From the NCBI GenBank assembly GCA_964588795.1, contig CAZPQN010000035.1, positions 1-20,138 of the forward strand: 20,138 nt of DNA, read 5' to 3'. Of this stretch, positions 7,560 to 15,967 are shown one piece after another (position 1 is the stretch's first letter; each line of letters opens with the position of its first letter). Below the pieces are notes generated by a model. It was not told the DNA's origin. It saw only the letters and a list, made by a program, of their open reading frames with translations, and made no database searches. The stretch comes from CAZPQN01 sp964588795 (GTDB lineage: Bacteria; Fidelibacterota; UBA2242). A program made the translations under genes and the position numbers.

Positions 7560-8379
7560 TCAAGACCCGCTATTCGAACTGTATCGCGCCGCTTTATCAC
7601 GTCGCCGGAAACAATTTTGTACCCAGGTCCGCGATTTGACGAAAATTGATCTTGGACAGGGCTACGCCTTAATGATCGCCGTTGATTCCGACGGGGGAAT
7701 CGGCCCGCTGGAACACGATACGGTACAATGTTCAGCATACCAGTTAGGACGTTTCGCCATGCGCGTGCCTCTTCTGGAACTATTAGCCTCGGGTGCCCGG
7801 CCCCTGGCGGCGTTTGACATGCTGACAGTTCCTATGCAACCACATGGCACAGAAATCATTCGCGGCATTCGGGACGAACTGCACCTCGCCGGACTGGGAC
7901 GGGATTTCCCACTCTCAGGCAGTACGGAAGATAATGTCCCGACCACAATGACAGGAATCGGAACAACCGTGATTGGACTTGTCCATGAAACCGATCTGCG
8001 TCCGGGGACCTCGCAGGCGGGTGATGCGATTATTTGTATAGGGGTGCCGAAATCCGGACCTGAAGACAAGGTTACGTTAATTGATAAGACTATTCTCCAA
8101 CAGCAGGAATTCAGAAAAGTACTGCAGATTGAAGGTATTCATGACATATTACCGGTTGGCTCGCGCGGCGTGGCCTACGAAGCCGGAGAATTAGCCCGCC
8201 TGGCAGGTTTGGAACTGGATTTGGCTGATGCGCACGCCATTAATATCAAAAAATCTGCCGGGCCTGCGACCTGCGTCCTGGTTTCTTGCACTAACGCGGC
8301 CATCAATCAAATTCGACAACAGATTCTGACTCCGATTTTTTTCATTGGTCGTCTGCTGAAACAAGGAGAAGTAAGATGA
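7549..8379 (+). CDS. AIR-synthase-related (PurM/ThiL superfamily) protein, alpha-ribazole kinase-like
   Basis: A 276-residue protein of the PurM/SelD/ThiL ATP-binding superfamily. Features seen are AVDSDGGIG at residues 44-52 (acidic, glycine-rich ATP/Mg site), a long helix with LLELLASGARPLAAFDML, the motif SGSTEDNVPT at 123-132 followed by TGIGTTVIG, and a C-terminal half with GVPKSGPEDKV. From memory this pattern is closest to alpha-ribazole kinase (CblS), which phosphorylates the lower-ligand nucleoside of cobamides so it can be attached by the late cobalamin pathway. The generic superfamily assignment is firm; the kinase substrate is less certain. Its position between a GntR regulator and BtuB-like receptor genes supports a corrinoid-related role. 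The start overlaps the regulator gene by 11 nt with only a weak ribosome site, so translation is probably coupled. Its stop overlaps the next start (ATGA). Confidence 0.6.
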   Translation: MQVNQDPLFELYRAALSRRRKQFCTQVRDLTKIDLGQGYALMIAVDSDGGIGPLEHDTVQCSAYQLGRFAMRVPLLELLASGARPLAAFDMLTVPMQPHGTEIIRGIRDELHLAGLGRDFPLSGSTEDNVPTTMTGIGTTVIGLVHETDLRPGTSQAGDAIICIGVPKSGPEDKVTLIDKTILQQQEFRKVLQIEGIHDILPVGSRGVAYEAGELARLAGLELDLADAHAINIKKSAGPATCVLVSCTNAAINQIRQQILTPIFFIGRLLKQGEVR

Positions 8380-9383
8380 ACTCTGCGGATTTATGTAAAA
8401 ATATCAGGGGATGTTTAATCGGCGTCGCGGCAGGCGATGCCATGGGTATGCCGACCTCCATGATGAGTCCCGAAACGATTCGCAAAGTCTATCCGAAATA
8501 CATTACCTCCTTCCTCCCGGCACCTATCGGTCATAAACTCCATAGCGGAATGCAAGCCGGACAGGTTACTGACGATACTCAGCAAACCCTGATCCTGGCG
8601 GACTCCATCATCGCCTGTAAAGGCGTTGATCCCGAAGACATCGCGCGCCGTTTGATTCAATGGGGTGAGACCAACAATGCCTTTAACTCGATGCTGGTCG
8701 GCCCGAGTACGTTACGGGCATTGTATGCCATCCGCGCCGGCAAAGCGGTCACCGAAACCGGTTCGGTCGGCGATACTAATGGCGCCCCGATGCGCATCGC
8801 ACCGGTCGGTATCTATGGCAAAGGCGATTTAGACCGCACATTGAAGGCCGTTGAATTGGCCTGTTTGCCCACCCATAATACCAATATCGCTATTGCTGGT
8901 AGCGCCGCGATCGCTATGGCGATTGGCTGTGCCATCAACGGCGAAAAGAATGTTGATCTCGTCATCGAAGCGGCCTTGGAAGCCGCCGAAAAAGGCATGC
9001 TGTATGGCAATATCTGGTACGGCGCTTCAATTATCAAGCGTACACGGGTGGCCCTTGAAATCGTCAACCAGCATTTTACGCGTGAGACCCGGATGCGTGA
9101 ACTTTATGACGTCATCGGCGCCGGCGTACAGGTCTCCGAAACGGTACCGCTCTGTTTAGCGGTGGTTAAATTGGCCAATGGTGATCCCGTCGAAGCGGTT
9201 CAGATTACTGCCAATTTGGGCGGCGATTGCGACACCACCGGTGCGATTGCCGGCAGTATCTGTGGAGCGATTGCCGGCAGTGACGCTTTCCCGGCGGACT
9301 GGATTCGCACCTTAGAAAATGTCAATAGGATCAGTTTTAATGATTACACCGAGAAGTTGCTTGGTGTATTGAATGAGGTTTAA
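8376..9383 (+). CDS. ADP-ribosylglycohydrolase (DraG/ARH) family protein
   Basis: A 335-residue all-helical metal-dependent hydrolase. Motifs are GDAMGMP at residues 20-26, VTDDT at 64-68 (dinuclear metal ligands T65, D66, D67), GDTNGAPMRIAPVG in the middle, and NLGGDCDTTGAIAG from residue 280 with D284, D286 and T287 completing the metal site. The site appears intact. Known DraG/ARH enzymes hydrolyse alpha-linked N- or O-glycosides of ADP-ribose; many bacterial members sit in nucleoside or sugar operons and have unknown riboside substrates. Here it overlaps the alpha-ribazole-kinase-like gene by 4 nt, with AAGGAG before the ATG. A small riboside is therefore a more natural substrate than ADP-ribosylated protein. 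That reading is inference. Confidence 0.85.
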   Translation: MNSADLCKNIRGCLIGVAAGDAMGMPTSMMSPETIRKVYPKYITSFLPAPIGHKLHSGMQAGQVTDDTQQTLILADSIIACKGVDPEDIARRLIQWGETNNAFNSMLVGPSTLRALYAIRAGKAVTETGSVGDTNGAPMRIAPVGIYGKGDLDRTLKAVELACLPTHNTNIAIAGSAAIAMAIGCAINGEKNVDLVIEAALEAAEKGMLYGNIWYGASIIKRTRVALEIVNQHFTRETRMRELYDVIGAGVQVSETVPLCLAVVKLANGDPVEAVQITANLGGDCDTTGAIAGSICGAIAGSDAFPADWIRTLENVNRISFNDYTEKLLGVLNEV

Positions 9384-9405
9384 GTATATTACAAAGGGCA
9401 GAGTA

Positions 9406-11259
9406 ATGCATAAGGGCAAAATCATCTTCGGGGTATTTACCATATTCGCTGGTTTGTCATTCGCGCAGGAACAACCTGCCGCAGAACAGAAGTCCACAGC
9501 CGAGGTCTGCCTTACCCAGGTTGACTTTAAAAAGAATAACTGCCAGAACGTCGGCGACGCGCTCAAAACCATCACCGGGGTTTATGTCAACTCCGAAGGT
9601 GAAATTTCCCTGCGGGATGTCAGCTCGTCCAAAGTCGTGGTCGTGTTGGATGGTCAACGCCTGAACACCGCAGGCAGTACCGGCGTCAACGTCGCCGCGC
9701 TGTCCATCGAAAATGTCGAAAAGATCGAACTCCTGCGCGGCGGGCGTTCAGCCCAGTTCGGCGCCGATGCCGTTGGGGGGGTCATCCTGATCTCGACCAA
9801 AACCAAGACCGAAACCGCCAAAGCGCTCAATACTGATTTTAAAGCTACCTATGGTTCCTTCGACCGGCGCATTCTCAGTCTGACTAATACGTATACAAAA
9901 AATAATTTCAATTTCATCCTGAGCTACAAGCGGGATCTTTGGGACGGCAATTTCGATTATGTCAATACTTACGAACAAAAAGACACGCTGGTCAACAATC
10001 ACCAGTCATCTTTTGATATTTTTTTTAAAGCCGGAGTAGTTCTGCCTCATGACCAAAATCTGACCGCTTCCACTTATTATTACAAAGCCGATAACGGCAC
10101 ACCGGGTATGATTGACAATCCTACGCCATTGGCGCGCATTCGTTTTAACAACAACACCTACAATCTGACCTATGACAAACAAAACCTCTTTGCCGGATTC
10201 AGTCTGAAAACGCAGGCCTACTACCTCTTTTTCAATACCAAATTCGATAATCCGGAAGGCATTGTCCCGGTCCACAGTGATCATAAAAATTATGCTACCG
10301 GATTAGACCTCCAGCAAGCGGGTAATCTGTTCCGGCTGGTTAACCTGTCGTACGGTTACACCTATCGCCAGGACAAAATCCACAGTACCGATGTAGGCGA
10401 TAAGAATCGCGTCACCAACAGCGCTTATACCACGCTGGCAGTCACTAAAAAACTGAACGAAGTGATCTCCAATCTGGACCTTTCGGTGGCCATGCGTTAT
10501 GATTCGCCCTCCGATTTCAACTCCGCGTTCAGTCCGCGTTTCAGCCTATCTATCGGCCACAGCGGCGTTGTCAATCTGGGACTCATCAGCCATTATACCC
10601 GATCATACAAAGCTCCCTCCTTCAATGATCTCTACTGGCCGCGGGACGCCTTTGCAGTAGGTAATCCCAACCTGAAACCAGAGACAGGGCGCAATTACGA
10701 CATAGGCCTGACCGCTTCCTACGCCACCCTTGCGTTGGCCTCGAATTATTTCGTCAACAATGTCGAAGACCTGATCTTATGGGCACAGGATCCGGCGGTC
10801 AACAACCTGTGGACGCCAAAAAACATTTCCAAAACCAACACTATTGGCATTGAAAATTCCGCCACCCTGACCCTGTTCAAGGGTCTGTTAGCCGTCAACG
10901 GTGAATATACCTATATGAAAGCCCTCGACAAGAGCGCTGATCCCAACCTGCACAATAAGTTCATCATCTATCGTCCAAAAAATAAACTCGATCTGACAAC
11001 CACGATCCGCTTCCGGTCTTTCGAGACGAACTTCATCTATCACTATGTCGGCCTGCGTTATATCAATGCACCCAACACCCGCTGGCTTCCATCATATAGG
11101 CTATTCGATTTGAATGCCACCTACCGGCATAAACTCTTCGGTCTACTGTGGAGCGCAACTCTGGAACTGACCAATCTGACCGACGAAAGCTACATGAAAG
11201 TCAACGGCACAGCGGAACCCGGGCGCATGTCCAAATTCTCCTTCGGATTCAATTTCTGA
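9406..11259 (+). CDS. TonB-dependent receptor, BtuB-like, without N-terminal extension
   Basis: A 617-residue outer-membrane receptor. Residues 1-20 are a signal peptide (cleavage after FA). The plug starts at once, with DALKTITGVYV, VVVVLDGQRLN, ENVEKIELLRGG and GADAVGGVILIST, followed by a 22-strand-type barrel containing YKAPSFNDLYWP and ending SKFSFGFNF with the terminal Phe expected for BAM insertion. I chose ATG 9406 over in-frame ATG 9373 because 9406 gives a clean signal peptide and follows an AGGG site; 9373 would overlap the previous stop. It is paralogous to the next receptor but lacks its carboxypeptidase-like N-terminal domain and a recognisable TonB box. The only two cysteines of the mature protein, C35 and C46, lie there. 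TTGGTG-N18-TATATT at 9361-9390 could be a weak internal promoter. Substrate is probably a corrinoid or similarly sized ligand. Confidence 0.85.
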   Translation: MHKGKIIFGVFTIFAGLSFAQEQPAAEQKSTAEVCLTQVDFKKNNCQNVGDALKTITGVYVNSEGEISLRDVSSSKVVVVLDGQRLNTAGSTGVNVAALSIENVEKIELLRGGRSAQFGADAVGGVILISTKTKTETAKALNTDFKATYGSFDRRILSLTNTYTKNNFNFILSYKRDLWDGNFDYVNTYEQKDTLVNNHQSSFDIFFKAGVVLPHDQNLTASTYYYKADNGTPGMIDNPTPLARIRFNNNTYNLTYDKQNLFAGFSLKTQAYYLFFNTKFDNPEGIVPVHSDHKNYATGLDLQQAGNLFRLVNLSYGYTYRQDKIHSTDVGDKNRVTNSAYTTLAVTKKLNEVISNLDLSVAMRYDSPSDFNSAFSPRFSLSIGHSGVVNLGLISHYTRSYKAPSFNDLYWPRDAFAVGNPNLKPETGRNYDIGLTASYATLALASNYFVNNVEDLILWAQDPAVNNLWTPKNISKTNTIGIENSATLTLFKGLLAVNGEYTYMKALDKSADPNLHNKFIIYRPKNKLDLTTTIRFRSFETNFIYHYVGLRYINAPNTRWLPSYRLFDLNATYRHKLFGLLWSATLELTNLTDESYMKVNGTAEPGRMSKFSFGFNF

Positions 11260-11271
11260 TGTAAAATTTTT

Positions 11272-13595
11272 ATGTATCGTTTTGCGGTGTTTATCTTGAT
11301 CGGACTAATCCCCAACATCAGCTCGGCTCAGGAGAAGGCTGAAATCCGGGGCTATGTGCATACGGAATCCGGTCAGGCATTGGCGGGCGTTAATGTCTTC
11401 CTGAAAAACACGGTCCTCGGTTCAGCCACCGACCAGACCGGCTTTTTCAGCATCAAAAACATCCCCGCCGGTCAGTACCAATTGCAGGTAGAAATGATCG
11501 GCTACGAGAGACCACCGGCCCGCACTATAAAAATCAAAACCGGAGAAATCCAAAACCTAAACTATACCCTGAAAATCCAGGCGATTAGCTTCGATGAATG
11601 CGTCACGGTGACCGCGACGCGTGGACATAGTCTGGTCACCGAAGTGCCGGCGTCGGTCGACGTGATTCGCATGGAAGATCTCGAAGCCCGCAATCCACAG
11701 AATCTAGCTGAAGCTCTGCAAAATATACAGGGTGTTTATTTCAAGGACTACGGCGGTCCCGGTAATACCAAGACCATTTCCATCCGCGGCTCGAGCTCCG
11801 AGCAGGTGTTGGTGATGTTGGACGGTCAGCGCTTGAACAATCCGCAGACCGGGCAGGTAGATTTCGCCACCCTGTCGGTCGAAGGTGTCGACCGCATCGA
11901 GGTGGTGCGGGGCGGCAACTCTGCCTTGTACGGCGCGGACGCCGTCGGCGGGGTCATCAACATCATCACCCGCGGCGACCATACAACCCCCGGGCTGGAT
12001 GGCAGTCTGAAATTCGCCTACGGTTCTTTCCATACCAACGCAATTGAAAATTCGCTGAATTTTCGCAAACCTTCACTCCAGTGTGCCCTCTCTTATAAGT
12101 TCCTTCAATCGGAAGGCGATTTCGATTACCGGCAATACGGCCGAACTGTTACTCATGAGAATGCCGGCATCAACTCCCAGGACGTCTATTTGCGCCTCGC
12201 CAGGCCGTTCGGTGACCCGCTGTATAATCGTGCCCTCGAACTTTCCTTGAAACATTATTCCGCCGAACGCGGCGCCCCCGGTACGATCGAAAACCTGTAC
12301 CGGTTTGCCAAAATGTGGGATCGTTCGAACCAGTACAACCTGGTCTATTCCGGAAAAGTTTTTAATCTTCTCAACGATCTGCGCCTGCAAGCCTACCACC
12401 ACAGCAGTCACAATCGCTACCTGAACGTTGAATCGCTGGTCAAGGTAAATTCGCGCTTTGATGTCACAACCGACGGTGCAGAGGTCCAACTGCGCACCGT
12501 ACTGATTCCGCAAAGCGTGTTGACGTACGGAGGCGGATGGCGGGTGGATCGTTTACAGGATCAACAGCTTGACACTCTGCATCGACGTCAGTCCCGTTAT
12601 CTATTTTTACTCAATGAATCAACACTCGAATCCGGCACGGGACTTTTACGGTCGGTGGCTCTCGTACCTTCCCTGCGCTATGATTACACCTCCGACTACG
12701 CCGAGCGGATTTCTCCGAAAATCGGCTTCGTCATCAATCTGGGTCAGCAGTGGCAGACAATATTCNNNNNNNNNNNNNNNNNNNNNNNNNNNNNNNNNNN
12801 NNNNNNNNNNNNNNNNNNNNNNNNNNNNNNNNNNNNNNNNNNNNNNNNNNNNNNNNNNNNNNNNNTTCTCCGAAAATCGGCTTCGTCATCAATCTGGGTC
12901 AGCAGTGGCAGACAATATTCAAATTCAATGCCGGTGCCAGCTACCGCGCGCCAACTTTCAACGATCTGTACTGGCCGGCTGACCCCTGGACAGTGGGCAA
13001 TCCCGCTTTGCGACCTGAATCCGGGTTTGATTTTGACGGCGGGATCAGACTGCAGTACCCAATTCTGCAAGGTTTCTATTTTGAGTCCACTTTTTTCCAA
13101 AATCGCATGGATGACCTGATCATCTGGCAACAAAGCAATGGCAAATGGTCACCCGAAAATGTCAACAAAGCCCTGCTCCGGGGCCTGGAAAACGGCGCTA
13201 CGGTACATCTTTTTCAAAAACACGTTACTCTCGCCGGAAATTATACTTACCTGGACGCCCGGAATAAAACCGCCGAGCGCACCGAATACAACAAGCGTCT
13301 GGTCTACCGCCCGCGGCATAGTGCCAACCTGAATCTGACGGCCAAACTGCGCCATGTCAGCCTGCATTACCAGTTCAATTACACCGGTTTGCGCTACACC
13401 AAACCGGAGAATACGCTTTACTTACCTGCCTACCAGACTTCTGACGTTACCTTGACTGTCACCAAACTTTATCACGATGTCGAATATACCTGTTCTTTTC
13501 AGGTAAAAAACCTATATGACGCAAGCTACAGAATAGTAGAAAACATGCCGATTCCCGGCAGGGAATTCCGGCTGTCACTGAAGATAGGCTATTAA
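11272..13595 (+). CDS. TonB-dependent receptor, BtuB-like, with carboxypeptidase-regulatory N-terminal domain (split by assembly gap)
   Basis: An outer-membrane receptor interrupted by 100 Ns. Part one (11272-12765, 498 codons) has a signal peptide ending SSAQ, a CarboxypepD_reg-like beta domain at about residues 24-100 (IRGYVHTESGQALAGVNVF), a TonB-box-like CVTVTATR, and a plug with VLVMLDGQRLNNP and GADAVGGVINIITRG. Part two carries YRAPTFNDLYWP, the final barrel strands and a C-terminal GREFRLSLKIGY. The 55 bases before and after the Ns are identical. Removing one copy plus the Ns restores an uninterrupted frame of 722 residues, whose spacing across the join equals that of the paralogue at 9406-11259. 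The gene is therefore probably intact. It follows the first receptor by 12 nt and precedes the propeller lipoprotein, the order of a surface capture system. A corrinoid substrate is inferred from context. Confidence 0.85.
12711..12765 (+). repeat. 55-bp direct repeat, left copy at assembly gap
   Basis: This stretch, beginning TTCTCCGAAAATCGG and ending CAGACAATATTC, is identical to 12866-12920 on the far side of the Ns. A duplicated end of this length is typical of two contigs sharing a k-mer overlap that was not merged. Confidence 0.95.
12766..12865. other. 100-N scaffold gap
   Basis: Exactly 100 undetermined bases, a conventional placeholder length. The identical flanks and the frame relation (155 extra bases) indicate that the true gap is minus 55 bp, meaning no sequence is missing. 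Confidence 0.95.
12866..12920 (+). repeat. 55-bp direct repeat, right copy at assembly gap
   Basis: Exact copy of 12711-12765. Its reading frame relative to the repeat is the same as in the left copy, so collapsing the two joins the receptor gene in frame. Confidence 0.95.
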
Positions 13596-13610
13596 CCAAT
13601 GCAAACTGAT

Positions 13611-13617
13611 AAGGAGG
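13611..13617 (+). promoter_or_regulatory. Strong Shine-Dalgarno AAGGAGG deciding the start at 13623
   Basis: AAGGAGG lies 5 nt before the ATG at 13623. It rules against the in-frame ATG at 13599 and gives the protein a normal lipoprotein signal. It is among the strongest ribosome sites in the operon and suggests high expression of the propeller protein. Confidence 0.8.
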
Positions 13618-13622
13618 TTCGC

Positions 13623-14642
13623 ATGAAAAAGTTATTGATTCTTGCAGTGTGTGGAGCGCTGTGCGCTCTGTTGTGTGCCAGTTGTGAGGAAGAACCGACC
13701 AAGCAGGAGACACCCGAAGTCGCCACGGCGATATTTGTCCTGAATTCTGGCGGTCAGAGCATTTCGGTCATCGACTTAGACAGCAACAAGGTTTTCCAGA
13801 ACGTCGCCACGGTAGGCACCTCGCCGAATCAGCTGGTTTACAAAGACGGCAAGCTGTACTGCGTGAATTCCGGTTCGAACAATATTATGGTTTTCGACAC
13901 CGAGCATAACTACGCGGCCGAAACACCGATCGCCCTCGGCGCCAGTAATAATCCGACCAATCTGGTTTTCGTCGGCGACAATACCCTGTATGTCGCCTGC
14001 TCGATGTCCAACAAGGTGCTGAAAGTCAATCTTGCGACGAAAACCGTCACCGGTGAGATCACGACCGGTGTTGGCACTACCGGGATTATTTATCACAACA
14101 ATAAAGTCTACGCGGCGAATACGGCTTTCAATGGGACAACTTATACCTACGGACAGGGCACGGTGCAGGTCATCAATCCCGGCACAGATGCCGTCGTGAA
14201 AACGATCAATGTACCGACCAATCCCTTCGATCTGAAACCCACCGCTGATGGCAAAATCCATGTGGTCTGCGTCGGCAACTACTGGGATATTCCCGGCAAA
14301 ATCGCCATCATTGATCCGGCTACCGATACTTATGTGGATTCGATCGCCATCGGTGGAGCTCCGGGCATGATTGACATCGACAAAACCAATAACATCGCTT
14401 ATCTGTCGGTCTGGGGCTCCGGTTTGATGTCCTACAATACCGCGACCAAAGCCGTCCTGCATGGACCGACTGCGACTCTGCTGGGCAAAGGTGGCTCGGG
14501 TGTGTTGGTTGACCTCGAGGGCAACGTTTACGTTTCGGTCTGGGATGACGATCAGGTCGTCAAACTGGACAAAGACGGCAATACGCTGGCCACTTACGAT
14601 GTTGGCGACAAGCCATCCGCAATGGCTCTGAAAGTCGAGTAA
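13623..14642 (+). CDS. YncE/BtuG-like beta-propeller lipoprotein
   Basis: A 339-residue exported lipoprotein. The N-terminus MKKLLILAVCGALCALL leads to CASCEEEP, where a cysteine near residue 19-20 would be lipidated, followed by an acidic linker suited to surface display. The rest is about seven repeated ~45-residue blades of the YncE type: IFVLNSGGQSISVIDLD, LYCVNSGSNNIMVFD, LYVACSMSNKVLKVN, VYAANTAFNG, IHVVCVGNYWD, AYLSVWGSGLMSYN and VYVSVWDDDQVVKLD. This matches the layout of BtuG, the Bacteroides surface lipoprotein that binds B12 tightly and docks on BtuB. Family similarity is by pattern only, and many YncE-like propellers have no known ligand. Its place directly after two BtuB-like receptor genes supports a capture role. 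A perfect hairpin follows the stop codon. Confidence 0.75.
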   Translation: MKKLLILAVCGALCALLCASCEEEPTKQETPEVATAIFVLNSGGQSISVIDLDSNKVFQNVATVGTSPNQLVYKDGKLYCVNSGSNNIMVFDTEHNYAAETPIALGASNNPTNLVFVGDNTLYVACSMSNKVLKVNLATKTVTGEITTGVGTTGIIYHNNKVYAANTAFNGTTYTYGQGTVQVINPGTDAVVKTINVPTNPFDLKPTADGKIHVVCVGNYWDIPGKIAIIDPATDTYVDSIAIGGAPGMIDIDKTNNIAYLSVWGSGLMSYNTATKAVLHGPTATLLGKGGSGVLVDLEGNVYVSVWDDDQVVKLDKDGNTLATYDVGDKPSAMALKVE

Positions 14643-14667
14643 TTTCTCCTTTCAACCTTGATTAACC

Positions 14668-14705
14668 GAAGAGGGGTTGGTGTCGGTCAACATCATCCCC
14701 TCTTC
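14668..14705 (+). terminator. Perfect 9-bp hairpin between propeller and SAH-hydrolase genes
   Basis: GAAGAGGGG at 14668-14676 pairs fully with CCCCTCTTC at 14697-14705 around a 20-nt loop, with possible extra GTTG/CAAC pairing inside. The downstream TTCCTGTTA is only partly T-rich, so this may be a weak intrinsic terminator, an attenuator or an RNA-stabilising or processing element. It sits in the largest gap of the plus-strand block (86 nt) and could lower expression of the cytoplasmic enzymes relative to the receptors. No riboswitch-like core is seen around it. Confidence 0.5.
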
Positions 14706-14728
14706 TTCCTGTTACAGAGGTGCAGAAA

Positions 14729-15967
14729 ATGGATTATCTTGTCAAAGACCTCAGTTTGGCGCCTATCGGACAACAGAAAATTGATTGGGTGGCGCGCTGG
14801 ATGCAGGTCATCAACCGGTTGGCGGAACGTTTTGCCAGGGACGGCATTATCAATGGCAAACGCATTGCGATTTGCATTCATTTAGAAGCCAAGACCGCCT
14901 ACCTGGCGCTGACTTTTAAAAGACTCGGCGCCGAGGTCTGGATCACCAGCAGTAACACGCTCTCGACCAAAGACGAGGTCTGCGCCGCTCTCGCAAAACA
15001 GGGCGTACACGTTTTCGCCAAGCACGGCGCTGACCAGACAGAATACCGGGAATTCCTGACGCACCTCGTTGCCGCCCAACCACATGCGGTCGTCGACGAT
15101 GGTGGCGATATATGCGAACTTCTGCACGCTCAACCGCAATACGCTACGCACTTGTATGGAATTTGCGAAGAGACAACCAGCGGCGTCAACCGTTTATTGC
15201 GGCGCGCCGACAACGGCCAACTGCGATATCCGACGCTCGCCATCAACGCCGCGCGCTCCAAATTCCTATTCGATAATCGTTACGGTACCGGTCAATCCAC
15301 CTGGACTGCCATCACGGCGCTGACCAATATCACCGTGACCGGCAAGACGGTCGTAATCGTGGGTTACGGCTGGGTAGGGCGCGGCTTGGCGATCCGAGCG
15401 GCAGGACTGGGCGCCCAGGTTATCGTCACGGAAATTGATCCCTGGAAAGGTCTGGAAGCCAAAATGGACGGCTTTCGGGTCATGCCGTTGGCTGACGCCG
15501 CCCCATTAGGTGATTTCTTTATTACGGCTACCGGCGAGCAGAAGGTGATTCGTCCCGAACATCTGCAATTGATGAAGGAAGGCGCCTTTTTGGCGAATGC
15601 CGGCCACTTCGATTACGAAATAGACGTTCCGGGCTTGTATGCTTTGGCCGTACAAACGACGACCGTGCGCGAGGAAGTCGAGGAGTGCCGCCTGCCCAAC
15701 CAGCGGCGCATTTATCTGTTGGCGAAGGGCGGAATCATCAACATTGCCGGCGGATTAGGGCATCCGGTGGAAATTTTGGACCTCTCCTTTGCCCTGCAAC
15801 TGGCCAGTGTGCATTACGTGTTGTCAGCCAATCTCAAACCCGGTTTTTACGAAGTGCCGGAGGAAATTGATGAACTGGTCGTGCGCGAGCGTCTGGCCCT
15901 CGACGGCATTGCGATTGACATTGACCAGCGCCCCAATAAGCCCGTGAGGAGAACCAACTATGCTTAA
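14729..15967 (+). CDS. ahcY: S-adenosyl-L-homocysteine hydrolase, Thermotoga/archaeal type (possible S-inosylhomocysteine hydrolase)
   Basis: A 412-residue cytoplasmic NAD-dependent hydrolase that splits SAH (or SIH) into homocysteine and a nucleoside. Conserved sites are H51 in IHLEAKTAYLA, D123/D127 in DDGGD, E147-E148 in EETTSG, K178 and D182 in SKFLFDNRYGTGQS, a Rossmann GYGWVGRG, and the His of NAGHFD and GHPVEI. Relative to human-type enzymes, the adenine-contact Thr and Glu/Gln are Glu53 and Lys55, Cys195 is Thr187, and the C-terminal Lys/Tyr tail is absent. From memory the same HLEAKTAYLA segment occurs in Thermotoga, and this group includes the Methanocaldococcus enzyme that prefers S-inosylhomocysteine. 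I prefer ATG 14729 over GTG 14720 because CAGAGG at 14715-14720 gives an 8-nt spacing. It overlaps the transporter gene by 8 nt; the nearby adenosine deaminase supports a deaminated substrate or product. Confidence 0.88.
   Translation: MDYLVKDLSLAPIGQQKIDWVARWMQVINRLAERFARDGIINGKRIAICIHLEAKTAYLALTFKRLGAEVWITSSNTLSTKDEVCAALAKQGVHVFAKHGADQTEYREFLTHLVAAQPHAVVDDGGDICELLHAQPQYATHLYGICEETTSGVNRLLRRADNGQLRYPTLAINAARSKFLFDNRYGTGQSTWTAITALTNITVTGKTVVIVGYGWVGRGLAIRAAGLGAQVIVTEIDPWKGLEAKMDGFRVMPLADAAPLGDFFITATGEQKVIRPEHLQLMKEGAFLANAGHFDYEIDVPGLYALAVQTTTVREEVEECRLPNQRRIYLLAKGGIINIAGGLGHPVEILDLSFALQLASVHYVLSANLKPGFYEVPEEIDELVVRERLALDGIAIDIDQRPNKPVRRTNYA

Noticed and set aside
9361..9390. TTGGTG-N18-TATATT as a separate receptor promoter
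   Set aside because: The -35 is poor and the element overlaps the end of a coding region; noted in the receptor entry but not strong enough to list.
12750..13133. Open frames running through the Ns on either strand
   Set aside because: They exist only because undetermined bases contain no stops; the real gene is the receptor joined across the duplicate.
13776..14462. Long minus-strand open frame opposite the propeller gene
   Set aside because: It has no ribosome site or family motif; the plus-strand frame encodes clear YncE-type repeats, so this is an antisense shadow.
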